From Chloroflexi bacterium RBG_16_48_8 (GTDB lineage Bacteria; Chloroflexota; Anaerolineae; Anaerolineales; E44-bin32), in assembly GCA_001795115.1 (NCBI GenBank), contig MGNI01000080.1:1-7746 (forward strand): DNA of 7,746 nt, given 5' to 3'. The translations under genes and the position numbers were made by a program. A model generated the notes under the pieces. The model was not told the DNA's origin. It saw only the letters and a list, made by a program, of their open reading frames with translations, and made no database searches. Below are positions 1-6,839 of this stretch, in pieces; position 1 is the first letter of the stretch, and the number at the start of each line of letters is the position of its first letter.

Positions 1-782
1 CGCTGATGATCTTCACCCAATCGATGGATCATTTTCTGCAAGGCGACCCTACCTGCAGCAGCTAAAATACCGGCTTGGCGCATTCCCCCCCCGAGTTGTT
101 TTCTAATTCTCCTTACCTTTTTTATAAAATCCTCAGATCCGCATAACACAGACCCTACGGGCGCACAGAGAGCCTTGGAGAGACAAAATGTAACGGAATG
201 AGCTGGTTCGGCCAATTGCTTTGCTGCAACACCTTGAGCGACTGCAGCATTGAAAATACGAGCTCCATCGATATGTAGAGACAATTGATTTCTCCGGGCG
301 ATCTCCGCTACCGCGCGGGTGTACTCTACTGAAAGCACGGATCCTCCTGTTCGGTTATGTGTATTCTCAATGACAATTAAACGTGAAATGGGATAATGGG
401 GGTTGTCTGGGCGTATGGCACCCTCAATATCCTCTAATCTCAGGGTCCCATCTTCTTGATTCGGGATGGTTCTGGGATGTAGGCCTCCTAATGCGGAAAT
501 TCCTCCGGCTTCATACAAAAAAGTATGCGAAAGATGCCCTAAGATTACTTCATCCCCTCGCCCACAGTGAGCCAGGATTGCGGCTAAATTTCCCATGGTT
601 CCACTAGGCACAAAGACACCTGAATCTTTCCCTAATAATTCAGCAGACATCATCTCTAGCTGGTTGACTGTGGGGTCCTCTCCGTAAACATCATCCCCCA
701 CTTCAGCTTCCGCCATCGCCTGGCGCATTTCTGGTGTTGGTTGTGTAACAGTATCCGAACGAAGGTCAATGGGTAGAAGCAT
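1..782 (-). CDS. ltaE: Low-specificity threonine aldolase (PLP enzyme), 3' end cut by window edge
   Basis: Cleaves L-threonine or L-allo-threonine to glycine and acetaldehyde using pyridoxal phosphate; a cytosolic fold-type I enzyme. I translated about 260 residues from the ATG at 782 without a stop; the family usually has about 340, so the C-terminal quarter lies outside the window. Visible marks: the N-terminal DLRSDTVTQPT and GDDVYGEDPTVN segments typical of the family; a phosphate-binding SGTMGN near residue 60; HLSHTFLYEAGG near 83-94; HIDGARIFNAA near 170-180, with the cofactor-contacting Asp172 and Arg175; and the Schiff-base lysine in FCLSKALCAPVGS (Lys203), where the usual KG is KA. 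The start has a GGAGGGG ribosome binding site about 4 bases upstream. It begins 21 bases after the rluD stop, so it is probably the next gene of the same operon. The exact substrate preference (L, L-allo or D) cannot be read from the sequence. Confidence 0.93.
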   Translation of the reverse strand, partial: MLLPIDLRSDTVTQPTPEMRQAMAEAEVGDDVYGEDPTVNQLEMMSAELLGKDSGVFVPSGTMGNLAAILAHCGRGDEVILGHLSHTFLYEAGGISALGGLHPRTIPNQEDGTLRLEDIEGAIRPDNPHYPISRLIVIENTHNRTGGSVLSVEYTRAVAEIARRNQLSLHIDGARIFNAAVAQGVAAKQLAEPAHSVTFCLSKALCAPVGSVLCGSEDFIKKVRRIRKQLGGGMRQAGILAAAGRVALQKMIHRLGEDHQ

Positions 783-803
783 TTTCCCCTCCGAACACAC
801 CAC

Positions 804-1739
804 CTAAGATGTCCTAATCGTATCTCTCTTAAGTGATGTTAGAACCTCTTCTAGATCTTCCGCCAATGGAGCCTCAAATTCCTTGTACTCACGTGTTCCA
901 GGAAGTCTGATCGCAATTTTTGCTGCATGAAGAAATTGCCTGTTGATAACCAAACTTGCTTTTCTCCTTCCATACACCCGATCACCAACTACAGGGCATC
1001 CGACAAACGCAAGATGCAATCGTATCTGATGAGTTCTCCCCGTGATAGGGTGAACCTGGAGAAGGGTATGGTCTGGAAAATTCTCCAAGGTACGATAATG
1101 ACTGACTGCAGGTCGTCCTCTGCTCGCAGGAACGACGGCCATCCTTTTTCGATGAGCAGGATCTCGACCAATAGATGTTTCAATTTGTCCAGTTGGTGTT
1201 GGAGGTTTTCCATCTACAAGTGCAATATAGGTTTTTTTAACAATCCTCTCTGTAAATTGTGTCTGAAGCTCTCGATAGGCAGCATCATTCTTGGCCATCA
1301 GGATGAGACCTGAAGTATCTTTATCCAATCGATGAACCACGCCTGGTCTTCGTTCCCCTCCGATACCCTCGATGTCGGGCGCATAGGCTAAGACCGCATG
1401 AACAAGCGTGCCTGTGTCATGTCCAGGAGAAGGATGTACGACCATACCCGCTGGTTTATTGAGTATAAGAAGATCCTTATTTTCAAACAGGATATCCAGT
1501 GGGATAGGTTCGGGCTTTAACGCTATCTCTTTCAAAGGAGGGATTTCGATCTCAATGATTTCCTTGCCCTCCAAACGGTAGGAGGGTTTTGTGATAACCA
1601 TTCCATTCACCTGCACTCGTCTATCCCGAACGAGTTTCTGCAGGTGGTTTCGAGAGCAATCCTCAATGTTGGAACTAAGGATGTGATCTAATCTACCACC
1701 GGGCGGTTCTGAAACAATTCGAAGTATTTTTGCATTCAC
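804..1739 (-). CDS. rluD: RluA/RluD-family 23S rRNA pseudouridine synthase
   Basis: Isomerises uridine to pseudouridine in large-subunit rRNA; by family it resembles RluD (Bacillus YlyB). The 311 residues match the usual length of about 300-330. An N-terminal S4-like RNA-binding domain spans roughly residues 14-65 (GGRLDHIL, then KLVRDRRVQVNG). The catalytic domain follows from about 85, with LNKPAGMVVHPSPGH at 93-107 and the signature HRLDKDTSGL at 136-145, where Asp139 is the catalytic aspartate. HPITGRTHQIRLHL near 230-243 and GDRVYG are also family marks. The start is GTG at 1739, overlapping the lspA stop by four bases (GTGA). The nearby ATG at 1735 is out of frame, and no strong ribosome binding site is seen, so translation is probably coupled to lspA. 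Which uridines it modifies cannot be decided from sequence alone; other RluA-family members (RluC-like) are the alternative. Confidence 0.93.
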   Translation of the reverse strand: MNAKILRIVSEPPGGRLDHILSSNIEDCSRNHLQKLVRDRRVQVNGMVITKPSYRLEGKEIIEIEIPPLKEIALKPEPIPLDILFENKDLLILNKPAGMVVHPSPGHDTGTLVHAVLAYAPDIEGIGGERRPGVVHRLDKDTSGLILMAKNDAAYRELQTQFTERIVKKTYIALVDGKPPTPTGQIETSIGRDPAHRKRMAVVPASRGRPAVSHYRTLENFPDHTLLQVHPITGRTHQIRLHLAFVGCPVVGDRVYGRRKASLVINRQFLHAAKIAIRLPGTREYKEFEAPLAEDLEEVLTSLKRDTIRTS

Positions 1740-2293
1740 ACGGCAGGATCCGCTTCTTGTGCTCGATCTTCGCGATCAACCTCTTCTGCAACATCCGCTA
1801 CCGATTCTTCCCCTTTTCTACGTTCATCCCGCCAAGTGGCAATTACCAGAACTGCTACACCTACAGAGATGCTCGAATCAGCCACATTAAAAACAGGGAA
1901 ATTCCCCACAGCAATCCAGTCCGTAACAATACCTTCTGACAATCGGCTGATAAGATTCCCAAGCGCTCCGCCTAATTGTAGTGCCAAGGCTATTCGCAAA
2001 CCAAACTGGTTCGATGGTATCCGGGGCCAGTAGTAGATAATAGCCAATGCCACCAAGATGGCGATGACGGTGAAGATCACACTCGCTTGAGGCAGGAGCC
2101 CAAAAGCTGCACCTGTATTTTTCCAGTGAACAATCCTCAGAAATGGGGTGATATCGGGAAGTGGCACCCACTCCTCACCCAATTCCAAACTTATCCTGAC
2201 CAAATGCTTCGTCCATTGATCTAACCCAACAATAATCCCTGATATTCCAAACAGAAAAAGATAGTTAGTGATGGATCGTTGAATATTTTTCAC
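1736..2293 (-). CDS. lspA: Lipoprotein signal peptidase (signal peptidase II)
   Basis: Inner-membrane aspartyl protease that removes signal peptides from diacylglyceryl-modified prolipoproteins. I place the start at GTG 2293 (185 residues) because GGGAG lies six bases upstream; a GTG at 2338 would add 15 residues but has no convincing ribosome binding site. In 185-residue numbering: the first membrane segment is at about 9-25 and ends in LDQWTK; KNTGAAFG has conserved Asn59; two hydrophobic segments lie near 70-88 and 98-113; GNLISR with Arg117 is followed by VTDW (Asp125) and VFNVADSS (Asp139). Asp125 and Asp139 are the expected catalytic pair; a fourth membrane segment lies at about 140-153. 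The usual GNLxDR box has Ser for Asp. The C-terminus is a charged, mostly acidic tail of about 30 residues, longer than in many homologues. Its stop overlaps the rluD start, and it follows ileS, a very common bacterial arrangement. Confidence 0.94.
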   Translation of the reverse strand: MKNIQRSITNYLFLFGISGIIVGLDQWTKHLVRISLELGEEWVPLPDITPFLRIVHWKNTGAAFGLLPQASVIFTVIAILVALAIIYYWPRIPSNQFGLRIALALQLGGALGNLISRLSEGIVTDWIAVGNFPVFNVADSSISVGVAVLVIATWRDERRKGEESVADVAEEVDREDRAQEADPAV

Positions 2294-2323
2294 GCAATGC
2301 TCCCAAATAATCTCCAGACGGAG

Positions 2324-2352
2324 ATTGTACCGTAACACCTGACACTTGCGAA
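2324..2352 (-). promoter_or_regulatory. Possible sigma-70 type promoter for lspA
   Basis: On the minus strand, TTCGCA (2352-2347, four of six matches to TTGACA) is separated by 17 bases from TACAAT (2329-2324, five of six matches to TATAAT). Initiation would fall near 2317, just upstream of the lspA ribosome binding site. The -35 match is mediocre and such pairs arise by chance, so this is only a candidate. Confidence 0.3.
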
Positions 2353-2361
2353 GTTAAAGTC

Positions 2362-2401
2362 GATCGGGCTTCCTTTACCTTTCCACTCCGGAAGTCCGAT
2401 C
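2362..2401 (-). repeat. Imperfect inverted repeat (hairpin) between ileS and lspA
   Basis: On the minus strand GATCGGACTTCC (2401-2390) pairs with GGAAGCCCGATC (2373-2362) in 11 of 12 positions, the exception being an A-C mismatch, around a 16-base loop. The sequence after it (GACTTTAACTTC) has no proper U run, so it is not a classical intrinsic terminator. It could be an inefficient terminator or an RNA-processing or stabilising structure at the end of the ileS message. Confidence 0.5.
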
Positions 2402-2445
2402 TAATCGTCATCTACGAATTCCCTACTTAAGAGTTTTTGTCTCAA

Positions 2446-5400
2446 CTATTCTTTTTGTGCTATCAAAGCGATGGTGAGAGACTCCCCGTCAAATTCATGT
2501 TCAATGACTGCATCACCCGTTGGATTCCTTGATGAGTAGATTGCAATTGCCAATGTTTCCGATTCGATGTAATTCCGATGCAAGGCTATGGCTTCTTGCA
2601 GACGAGGGCTTGCAGAATACTGCAATCGGATACGATCGTCGACACTCAAATCCGCTTGCTTTCGTAAATCCTGGATACGACGGACAACTTCTCGTGCCAA
2701 TCCTTCCACTATTAGATCATGGGATAACTCTGTAACCAGTGCTGCAAGATATGGACCTTCCGCGGCAACAGAAAATCCCTCATGAGCTTCCACGAGTACT
2801 TCAACTTCTTCAGGGAGAATCTCTACCCATTCGCCTTCCAATTCGACCTGAACACTGTTATTTTCAAAGAATTTATGGCTGGCATCCTCCGCATTCAATG
2901 CTAATATCGCTTTTCTCAAATCCGGAAAACGCGATCCATATTTCTGTCCAAGCTGTTTTGGAAGCGGTTTAAGTTGATAATTCACTGCTTCAGAAGTGGC
3001 ATCTAAGAGACGGACTTTTTTAACATTCAATTCTTCACGGATCACCTCAGCGTAGCGCTCCACAACACTTCCTTCATCATGGGATCCTAAACCAAAAGCT
3101 GCCTCTGATAATGGCTGCCGTACTTTCAGACCCGATTTATTACGAGCACCATGTCCTAACGAGACCAATCGCATCACCAGCGCCATTTCCTTCGTCAGTT
3201 CTTCATTGAGGCATCTTGAATCTGGCTCCGGCCACAGACAATGATGAACACTTTCAGGTGCTTTTTCATCCATGCTTCTAACCAGATTTTGGTAGATGAC
3301 TTCTGACACGAACGGGACGAAGGGCGCGATAAGTTTGATGAGGGTTACTAAAACGTTGTAGAGCGTTGAATAGGCAGCATGCTTATCTTCATCAGATTCA
3401 TAGCTGGCACCTGCTTTCGCCCAAAATCTACGTCGGCTTCGTCGTAAATACCAATTACTGAGATCATCCAGGAAATCGTTTACGATCTTTGTTGCCACGT
3501 CTGGCTCATAGACATCCAGCTGATGGGTTACTTCTCTTATCGTTTGCTGGAGTCCTGAAAGAATCCACAAATCCAATGAACTGTAACGTGGATTGCCCGT
3601 ATTCTTTGGAGACCAACCATCGATATTGGCATAGGTCACAAAGAAACTGTACACATTCCATAAAGGGATCATGAATTGCCTACGTACCTGATCAGCGCCA
3701 TGATATCCAAATAAGAGATCCTTCTCCGGTTTATAAGAACAGAACAGCCATCGCATAACATCAACGCCCATCTCATCCGCTGCTTCATTGAACTCGATAG
3801 CGTTGCCCCAGGATTTGTGCATCGCTCTCCCATCTTCAGCTAACAATGTTGCATATGTGAATACTTCCTTGAAGGGGGCTTTTCTCTCTAAAATGGTGCT
3901 CATGGCCAGAAGGCTATAAAACCAGTTTCTAAATTGTCCGGGGAAGCTCTCACTGATGAAATCAGCGGGATACCAGGCCTTCCAAAATTCCCGGTTGGAG
4001 TTGTATTGAAGTGTGCTCATTCCAACGATACCTGCATCAAGCCAGGGATTTCCAACATCGGGAATACGACTGATTCGTTCTCCACATTGACTGCAGCAAA
4101 TTTTAACCTCATCAATGAAAGGCCTATGGGGTGAATGACCTTCGAATGCTTCCCATCCTTGAACTGCTCGTTGACGCAGCTCTTCTTTACTTCCGATTAG
4201 ATCAAAGTTGCCACATGCATGACATTCCCATATAGGTAATGCCAAGCCCCAATAGCGTTTCTTGGAGATCATCCAATCATGCATATTGTTGAGCCAATCG
4301 AGCTCGCGTTCTAATCCAAAGGATGGGTACCATTCTGTCTCATTGATGACGACTTCCATGATCTGATAACGAAGGTGTTTTGATTTCTCATCTTCGGTGA
4401 CCTCATCATAAGGTTTCTCTATCTGGTCTCCCATGGAAATGAACCATTCATCCACCAGCCTGAAGACCAACTCTTCACCACAACGCCAACATACGGGATA
4501 GCGATGGGTATAGTCTTCAATCTTGTATGTTCTTCCCTTTTGAGTTAAGTTTTCAAAGATAGGCTGCGCACTCTCGCTCTCTTTTAAACCAGTAAGCCAA
4601 TTAAAACCTTCTATAAAAACACCGCTCTCATCCAAAGGCGCAATAATCGGCAAGTTATATTCCTTGCCCAATTCAAAATCCTCAGCTCCACATCCAGGAG
4701 CGATATGGACAATCCCCGTCCCCTCTTGTTCGCCAACCTCATCCCATAAGATAATCTGATGCTTTTCAGGTGCACCACTATTGATCTGTGCTGGCAACTC
4801 ATCGAAAGGTCCCGAATATTTCCAGCCTTTCATACTTTCACCCAGCAATTCATCAAGGATTTCATATTCACCTTTTAACATATGAAGGGTTCCCTTGCTC
4901 AAATAAAATACTTCCTCCCCCTGCCGTGCCCTCACATAGGTAAGTCCTGGCCCTACGGCAGCCGCAACGTTACTCGTCAAGGTCCATGGAGTTGTTGTCC
5001 ATATAAGAAGACTTTCATTGTCTTTGTCTTTTAACGGAAATCTCAGGGTAATACTTGGATGGGTTATCTCTTGGTATCCTTCCGTTACAATCTCATGCTG
5101 GCTAAGCCCTGTCCCACAACGTGCACACCAAGGCATGACGTCTCGTCCTTTGTAAATCCACCCACGATCATGACAGGATTTCAGAACAGACCATATGGTG
5201 TAATTGTTTTCATCCGAAAAAGTAAAGTAAGATCCGCCCAATTCAGGCAAACCCAATCGACCGATGATATTTTCCACCGTATCTTCAACGCCACCAAATG
5301 GTCCTTCGACTGAAATCACCTTCAGTGCTTCTTCACCCAACAAAACACTCAATTGCCGGAGGAATTCAGTATCATTCCAATCCATCCAATACCCCAAACG

Positions 5401-5808
5401 AATACTTTGTTCCGTTTGTATAGCTGCATATTTCAGGACACGCTGTTTGCAAAGAATAACAAAATCTGCTAAACCAAACGCCTCGATGTCACGCTTTGAT
5501 TTAAAACCCATTTCGCGCTCAACATTGACCTCCACCCATAAGCCCTGACAATCAAAGCCATTTTGGTAACGGGCTCGATGACCCTGCATGGCTTTAAAGC
5601 GATGAAAGAGATCCTTATAGGTCCGACCCCACCCGTGATGGACACCCATCGGATTGTTGGCGGTAATAGGGCCATCAATGAAAGACCATCTTTGACCACC
5701 TTTTCTGATGGTTTGTAGCTTCTTAAATGCTTCTGACTCTTTCCAGAAATCTAAGATTTCAAGTTCTTGTGTGACAAAATCTACTTTGCTGGGAACAGGT
5801 TTGAACAT
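2446..5808 (-). CDS. ileS: Isoleucyl-tRNA synthetase, IleRS2-like, with altered HIGH and KMSKS motifs
   Basis: Cytosolic class I synthetase that charges tRNA-Ile and hydrolyses misactivated valine. At 1120 residues it is longer than typical bacterial IleRS1 (about 920-940) and close to IleRS2 or eukaryotic-like enzymes. Residues counted from the ATG at 5808: the HIGH-equivalent reads GVHH (55-58) within ANNPMGVHHGWGRTYKD; a 46-residue insertion lies at about 147-192; the CP1 editing domain shows TTTPWTLTSN (271-280) and HIAPGCGAEDF with the conserved editing Asp377; CxxC pairs occur at WCARCG, CWRCG, CHACG and CCSQCG; WLDAG sits near 589; the KMSKS-equivalent reads AMHKS (662-666), keeping the second lysine. 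An anticodon-binding helical domain follows, then a C-terminal segment with GLAREVVRRIQDLRKQADL near 1036-1054, as in IleRS2-type enzymes. I chose ATG 5808 because AGGAG, overlapping the alaX stop, lies just upstream; the in-frame ATG at 5820 would put that site inside the gene. Regulation is probably through the T-box upstream of alaX. Confidence 0.96.
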   Translation of the reverse strand: MFKPVPSKVDFVTQELEILDFWKESEAFKKLQTIRKGGQRWSFIDGPITANNPMGVHHGWGRTYKDLFHRFKAMQGHRARYQNGFDCQGLWVEVNVEREMGFKSKRDIEAFGLADFVILCKQRVLKYAAIQTEQSIRLGYWMDWNDTEFLRQLSVLLGEEALKVISVEGPFGGVEDTVENIIGRLGLPELGGSYFTFSDENNYTIWSVLKSCHDRGWIYKGRDVMPWCARCGTGLSQHEIVTEGYQEITHPSITLRFPLKDKDNESLLIWTTTPWTLTSNVAAAVGPGLTYVRARQGEEVFYLSKGTLHMLKGEYEILDELLGESMKGWKYSGPFDELPAQINSGAPEKHQIILWDEVGEQEGTGIVHIAPGCGAEDFELGKEYNLPIIAPLDESGVFIEGFNWLTGLKESESAQPIFENLTQKGRTYKIEDYTHRYPVCWRCGEELVFRLVDEWFISMGDQIEKPYDEVTEDEKSKHLRYQIMEVVINETEWYPSFGLERELDWLNNMHDWMISKKRYWGLALPIWECHACGNFDLIGSKEELRQRAVQGWEAFEGHSPHRPFIDEVKICCSQCGERISRIPDVGNPWLDAGIVGMSTLQYNSNREFWKAWYPADFISESFPGQFRNWFYSLLAMSTILERKAPFKEVFTYATLLAEDGRAMHKSWGNAIEFNEAADEMGVDVMRWLFCSYKPEKDLLFGYHGADQVRRQFMIPLWNVYSFFVTYANIDGWSPKNTGNPRYSSLDLWILSGLQQTIREVTHQLDVYEPDVATKIVNDFLDDLSNWYLRRSRRRFWAKAGASYESDEDKHAAYSTLYNVLVTLIKLIAPFVPFVSEVIYQNLVRSMDEKAPESVHHCLWPEPDSRCLNEELTKEMALVMRLVSLGHGARNKSGLKVRQPLSEAAFGLGSHDEGSVVERYAEVIREELNVKKVRLLDATSEAVNYQLKPLPKQLGQKYGSRFPDLRKAILALNAEDASHKFFENNSVQVELEGEWVEILPEEVEVLVEAHEGFSVAAEGPYLAALVTELSHDLIVEGLAREVVRRIQDLRKQADLSVDDRIRLQYSASPRLQEAIALHRNYIESETLAIAIYSSRNPTGDAVIEHEFDGESLTIALIAQKE

Positions 5809-5816
5809 TTTTCTCC

Positions 5817-6527
5817 TCATGGGTCGAGCGATACCACAAGCCTTTTATTGATGGCACCTTTGCTTTTATAGTCAACAATTTTTATCTTTCCAACTTCCTT
5901 CGTGTTCGATACATGGGTACCCCCATCAGCCTGTAAGTCTAAACCCACAATTTCAACAATTCGAACTTCCCTAATACCTTGGGGCAACAGATTGATTTTC
6001 GTCCGAATAAGATCAGGAATTATTAAGGCTTCTTCTCTTGGTAATATTTTCGATCTGACCTGGTGCGCAGCCTCTACCTCAAAATTAATTTTCTCCTCAA
6101 TTTCATCGACCAATTCGCGCTTCATGGTTTCGAATTCAAAATCCATCCGCCCACGAAGTGGTTCCATGTTCCCCCCAGTTACACTTGCACCATAATCACG
6201 CCAGATAACTCCGCATAAAATATGCATCGCTGTATGCGTGCGCATCATTTTGTATCGCTGCTCCCAGTCAATTTCACCTAGCACACCCTCGCCATCCTTA
6301 AAAGGGACAATGTCTAATAAATGCCAAATTTGGCCATCGCCCTTTTTCATATTCTTTACGACAGCGGTTTTATCTTCCCGATGTAGAACTCCTCGATCGC
6401 CCGGCTGTCCTCCCCCTCCTGGATAGAATGCTGTTCGATCGAGCACCACTCCCTCTTCTGAGGTTTTTATAACCCTTGACTCGAATTGTTTCATGTAGGC
6501 ATCAACATAATAGAGAAGTTCCGTCAT
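5817..6527 (-). CDS. alaX: AlaX-type alanyl-tRNA editing protein
   Basis: Free-standing homologue of the AlaRS editing domain; family members hydrolyse Ser-tRNA-Ala (and sometimes Gly-tRNA-Ala) in trans. At 236 residues it is an AlaX-M-sized protein. An N-terminal beta-barrel part carries FYPGGGGQPGDRG (34-46; the usual form is FYPxGGGQPxD). The editing core has MRTHTAMHIL with zinc-ligand histidines His98 and His102, GGNMEP near 118-123, and a C-terminal DGGTHVSNTKEVG (201-213) that supplies His205. The usual Cys of CGGTH is Asp201. The start at ATG 6527 gives the familiar MTELLYYxDAY beginning and has AAGGGG ten bases upstream. It is the first gene after the T-box leader, and its stop overlaps the first possible ATG of ileS, so the two are co-transcribed and probably translationally coupled. 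Substrate specificity is inferred from the family; the reason for pairing with ileS is unclear. Confidence 0.93.
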   Translation of the reverse strand: MTELLYYVDAYMKQFESRVIKTSEEGVVLDRTAFYPGGGGQPGDRGVLHREDKTAVVKNMKKGDGQIWHLLDIVPFKDGEGVLGEIDWEQRYKMMRTHTAMHILCGVIWRDYGASVTGGNMEPLRGRMDFEFETMKRELVDEIEEKINFEVEAAHQVRSKILPREEALIIPDLIRTKINLLPQGIREVRIVEIVGLDLQADGGTHVSNTKEVGKIKIVDYKSKGAINKRLVVSLDP

Positions 6528-6833
6528 GAGTGTTAATCCCCTTATGGAATCACAAACTCCCGTCCCATCAGGGACGAGAGTTAAATCCGTTCTCGCGGTA
6601 CCACCCTGATTCCTGATATCTCAGGCTCTTTATGGAGTACGGCCAATTTGGTTTATACTCCCACCTCTTCTAACGGAAGGTGAAACCGTCTTCCTTACTG
6701 CTGTCAAAAGCCAGGTTCAGGTTGCAGCTCCAGAGGGATTTTCAGCCTAGCATTCATCCTCGGCTCACACCATCCCGAGTTCGCTGAAATCATAACTTAA
6801 GCTTACTCTTCTCCTTCTTCGCCTTTATCTATT
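6528..6833 (-). promoter_or_regulatory. T-box riboswitch leader, tRNA-Ile type
   Basis: Leader RNA of about 300 bases between promoter and alaX that should sense uncharged tRNA-Ile. The consensus T-box AGGGTGGTACCGCG lies at 6607-6594. Its antiterminator forms by AGGG (6607-6604) with CCCT (6573-6570) and GCGAG (6596-6592) with CTCGT (6578-6574), leaving the TGGTACC bulge (6603-6597) free to bind the tRNA acceptor end. Stem I has a distal helix TTTCAGC (6789-6783) with GCTGAAA (6746-6740), an apical CTCGG/CCGAG helix closing a loop with GGTGTGAG (6771-6764), and directly after the distal helix the specifier ATC (6739-6737), an isoleucine codon that fits ileS. Upstream GGAGAAGAG and downstream CTCTGGAGC form the base region. 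Further helices include GACGG/CCGTT, GGAGTA/TACTCC and CCTGA-GATA-TCAGG just before the T-box. Confidence 0.95.
6555..6582 (-). terminator. T-box terminator hairpin, competing with the antiterminator
   Basis: On the minus strand AACTCTCGTCCC (6582-6571) pairs with GGGACGGGAGTT (6566-6555) in a 12-base-pair stem with one U-G wobble and a TGAT loop. Its left arm includes the CTCGTCCC needed by the antiterminator, so the two structures exclude each other, as expected for a T-box switch. The following U tract is poor (TGTGATT), so termination may be weak. Confidence 0.8.
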
Positions 6834-6839
6834 GGGCGG

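Larger units (their letters stand above)
2294..2445 (-). other. Gap between ileS and lspA: hairpin plus possible promoter, no gene
   Basis: This 152-base stretch has no plausible coding sequence. Read on the minus strand it holds, in order, a long inverted repeat (2401-2362), a possible promoter (2352-2324), and the GGGAG ribosome binding site of lspA near 2300-2304. The order hairpin, then promoter, then gene would suit partial termination after ileS and fresh initiation for lspA-rluD, but that is inference. Confidence 0.45.

Noticed and set aside
383..607. Plus-strand open frame opposite the threonine aldolase gene
   Set aside because: The opposite strand encodes a well-conserved PLP enzyme without interruption, and the plus-strand product resembles nothing.
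927..1313. Plus-strand open frame of 128 codons opposite rluD
   Set aside because: It lies wholly inside the clearly conserved rluD gene, has no recognisable domain and no ribosome binding site of note; a shadow frame.
2294..2338. Longer LspA starting at GTG 2338
   Set aside because: The added 15 residues are not hydrophobic or conserved in character, and the site lacks a ribosome binding site, unlike GTG 2293.
5264..5548. Plus-strand open frame of 94 codons opposite ileS, spanning the IleRS insertion
   Set aside because: Considered as a gene nested in the insertion, but it extends into conserved ileS coding sequence, is rich in the residues expected of antisense frames, and has no supporting motif.
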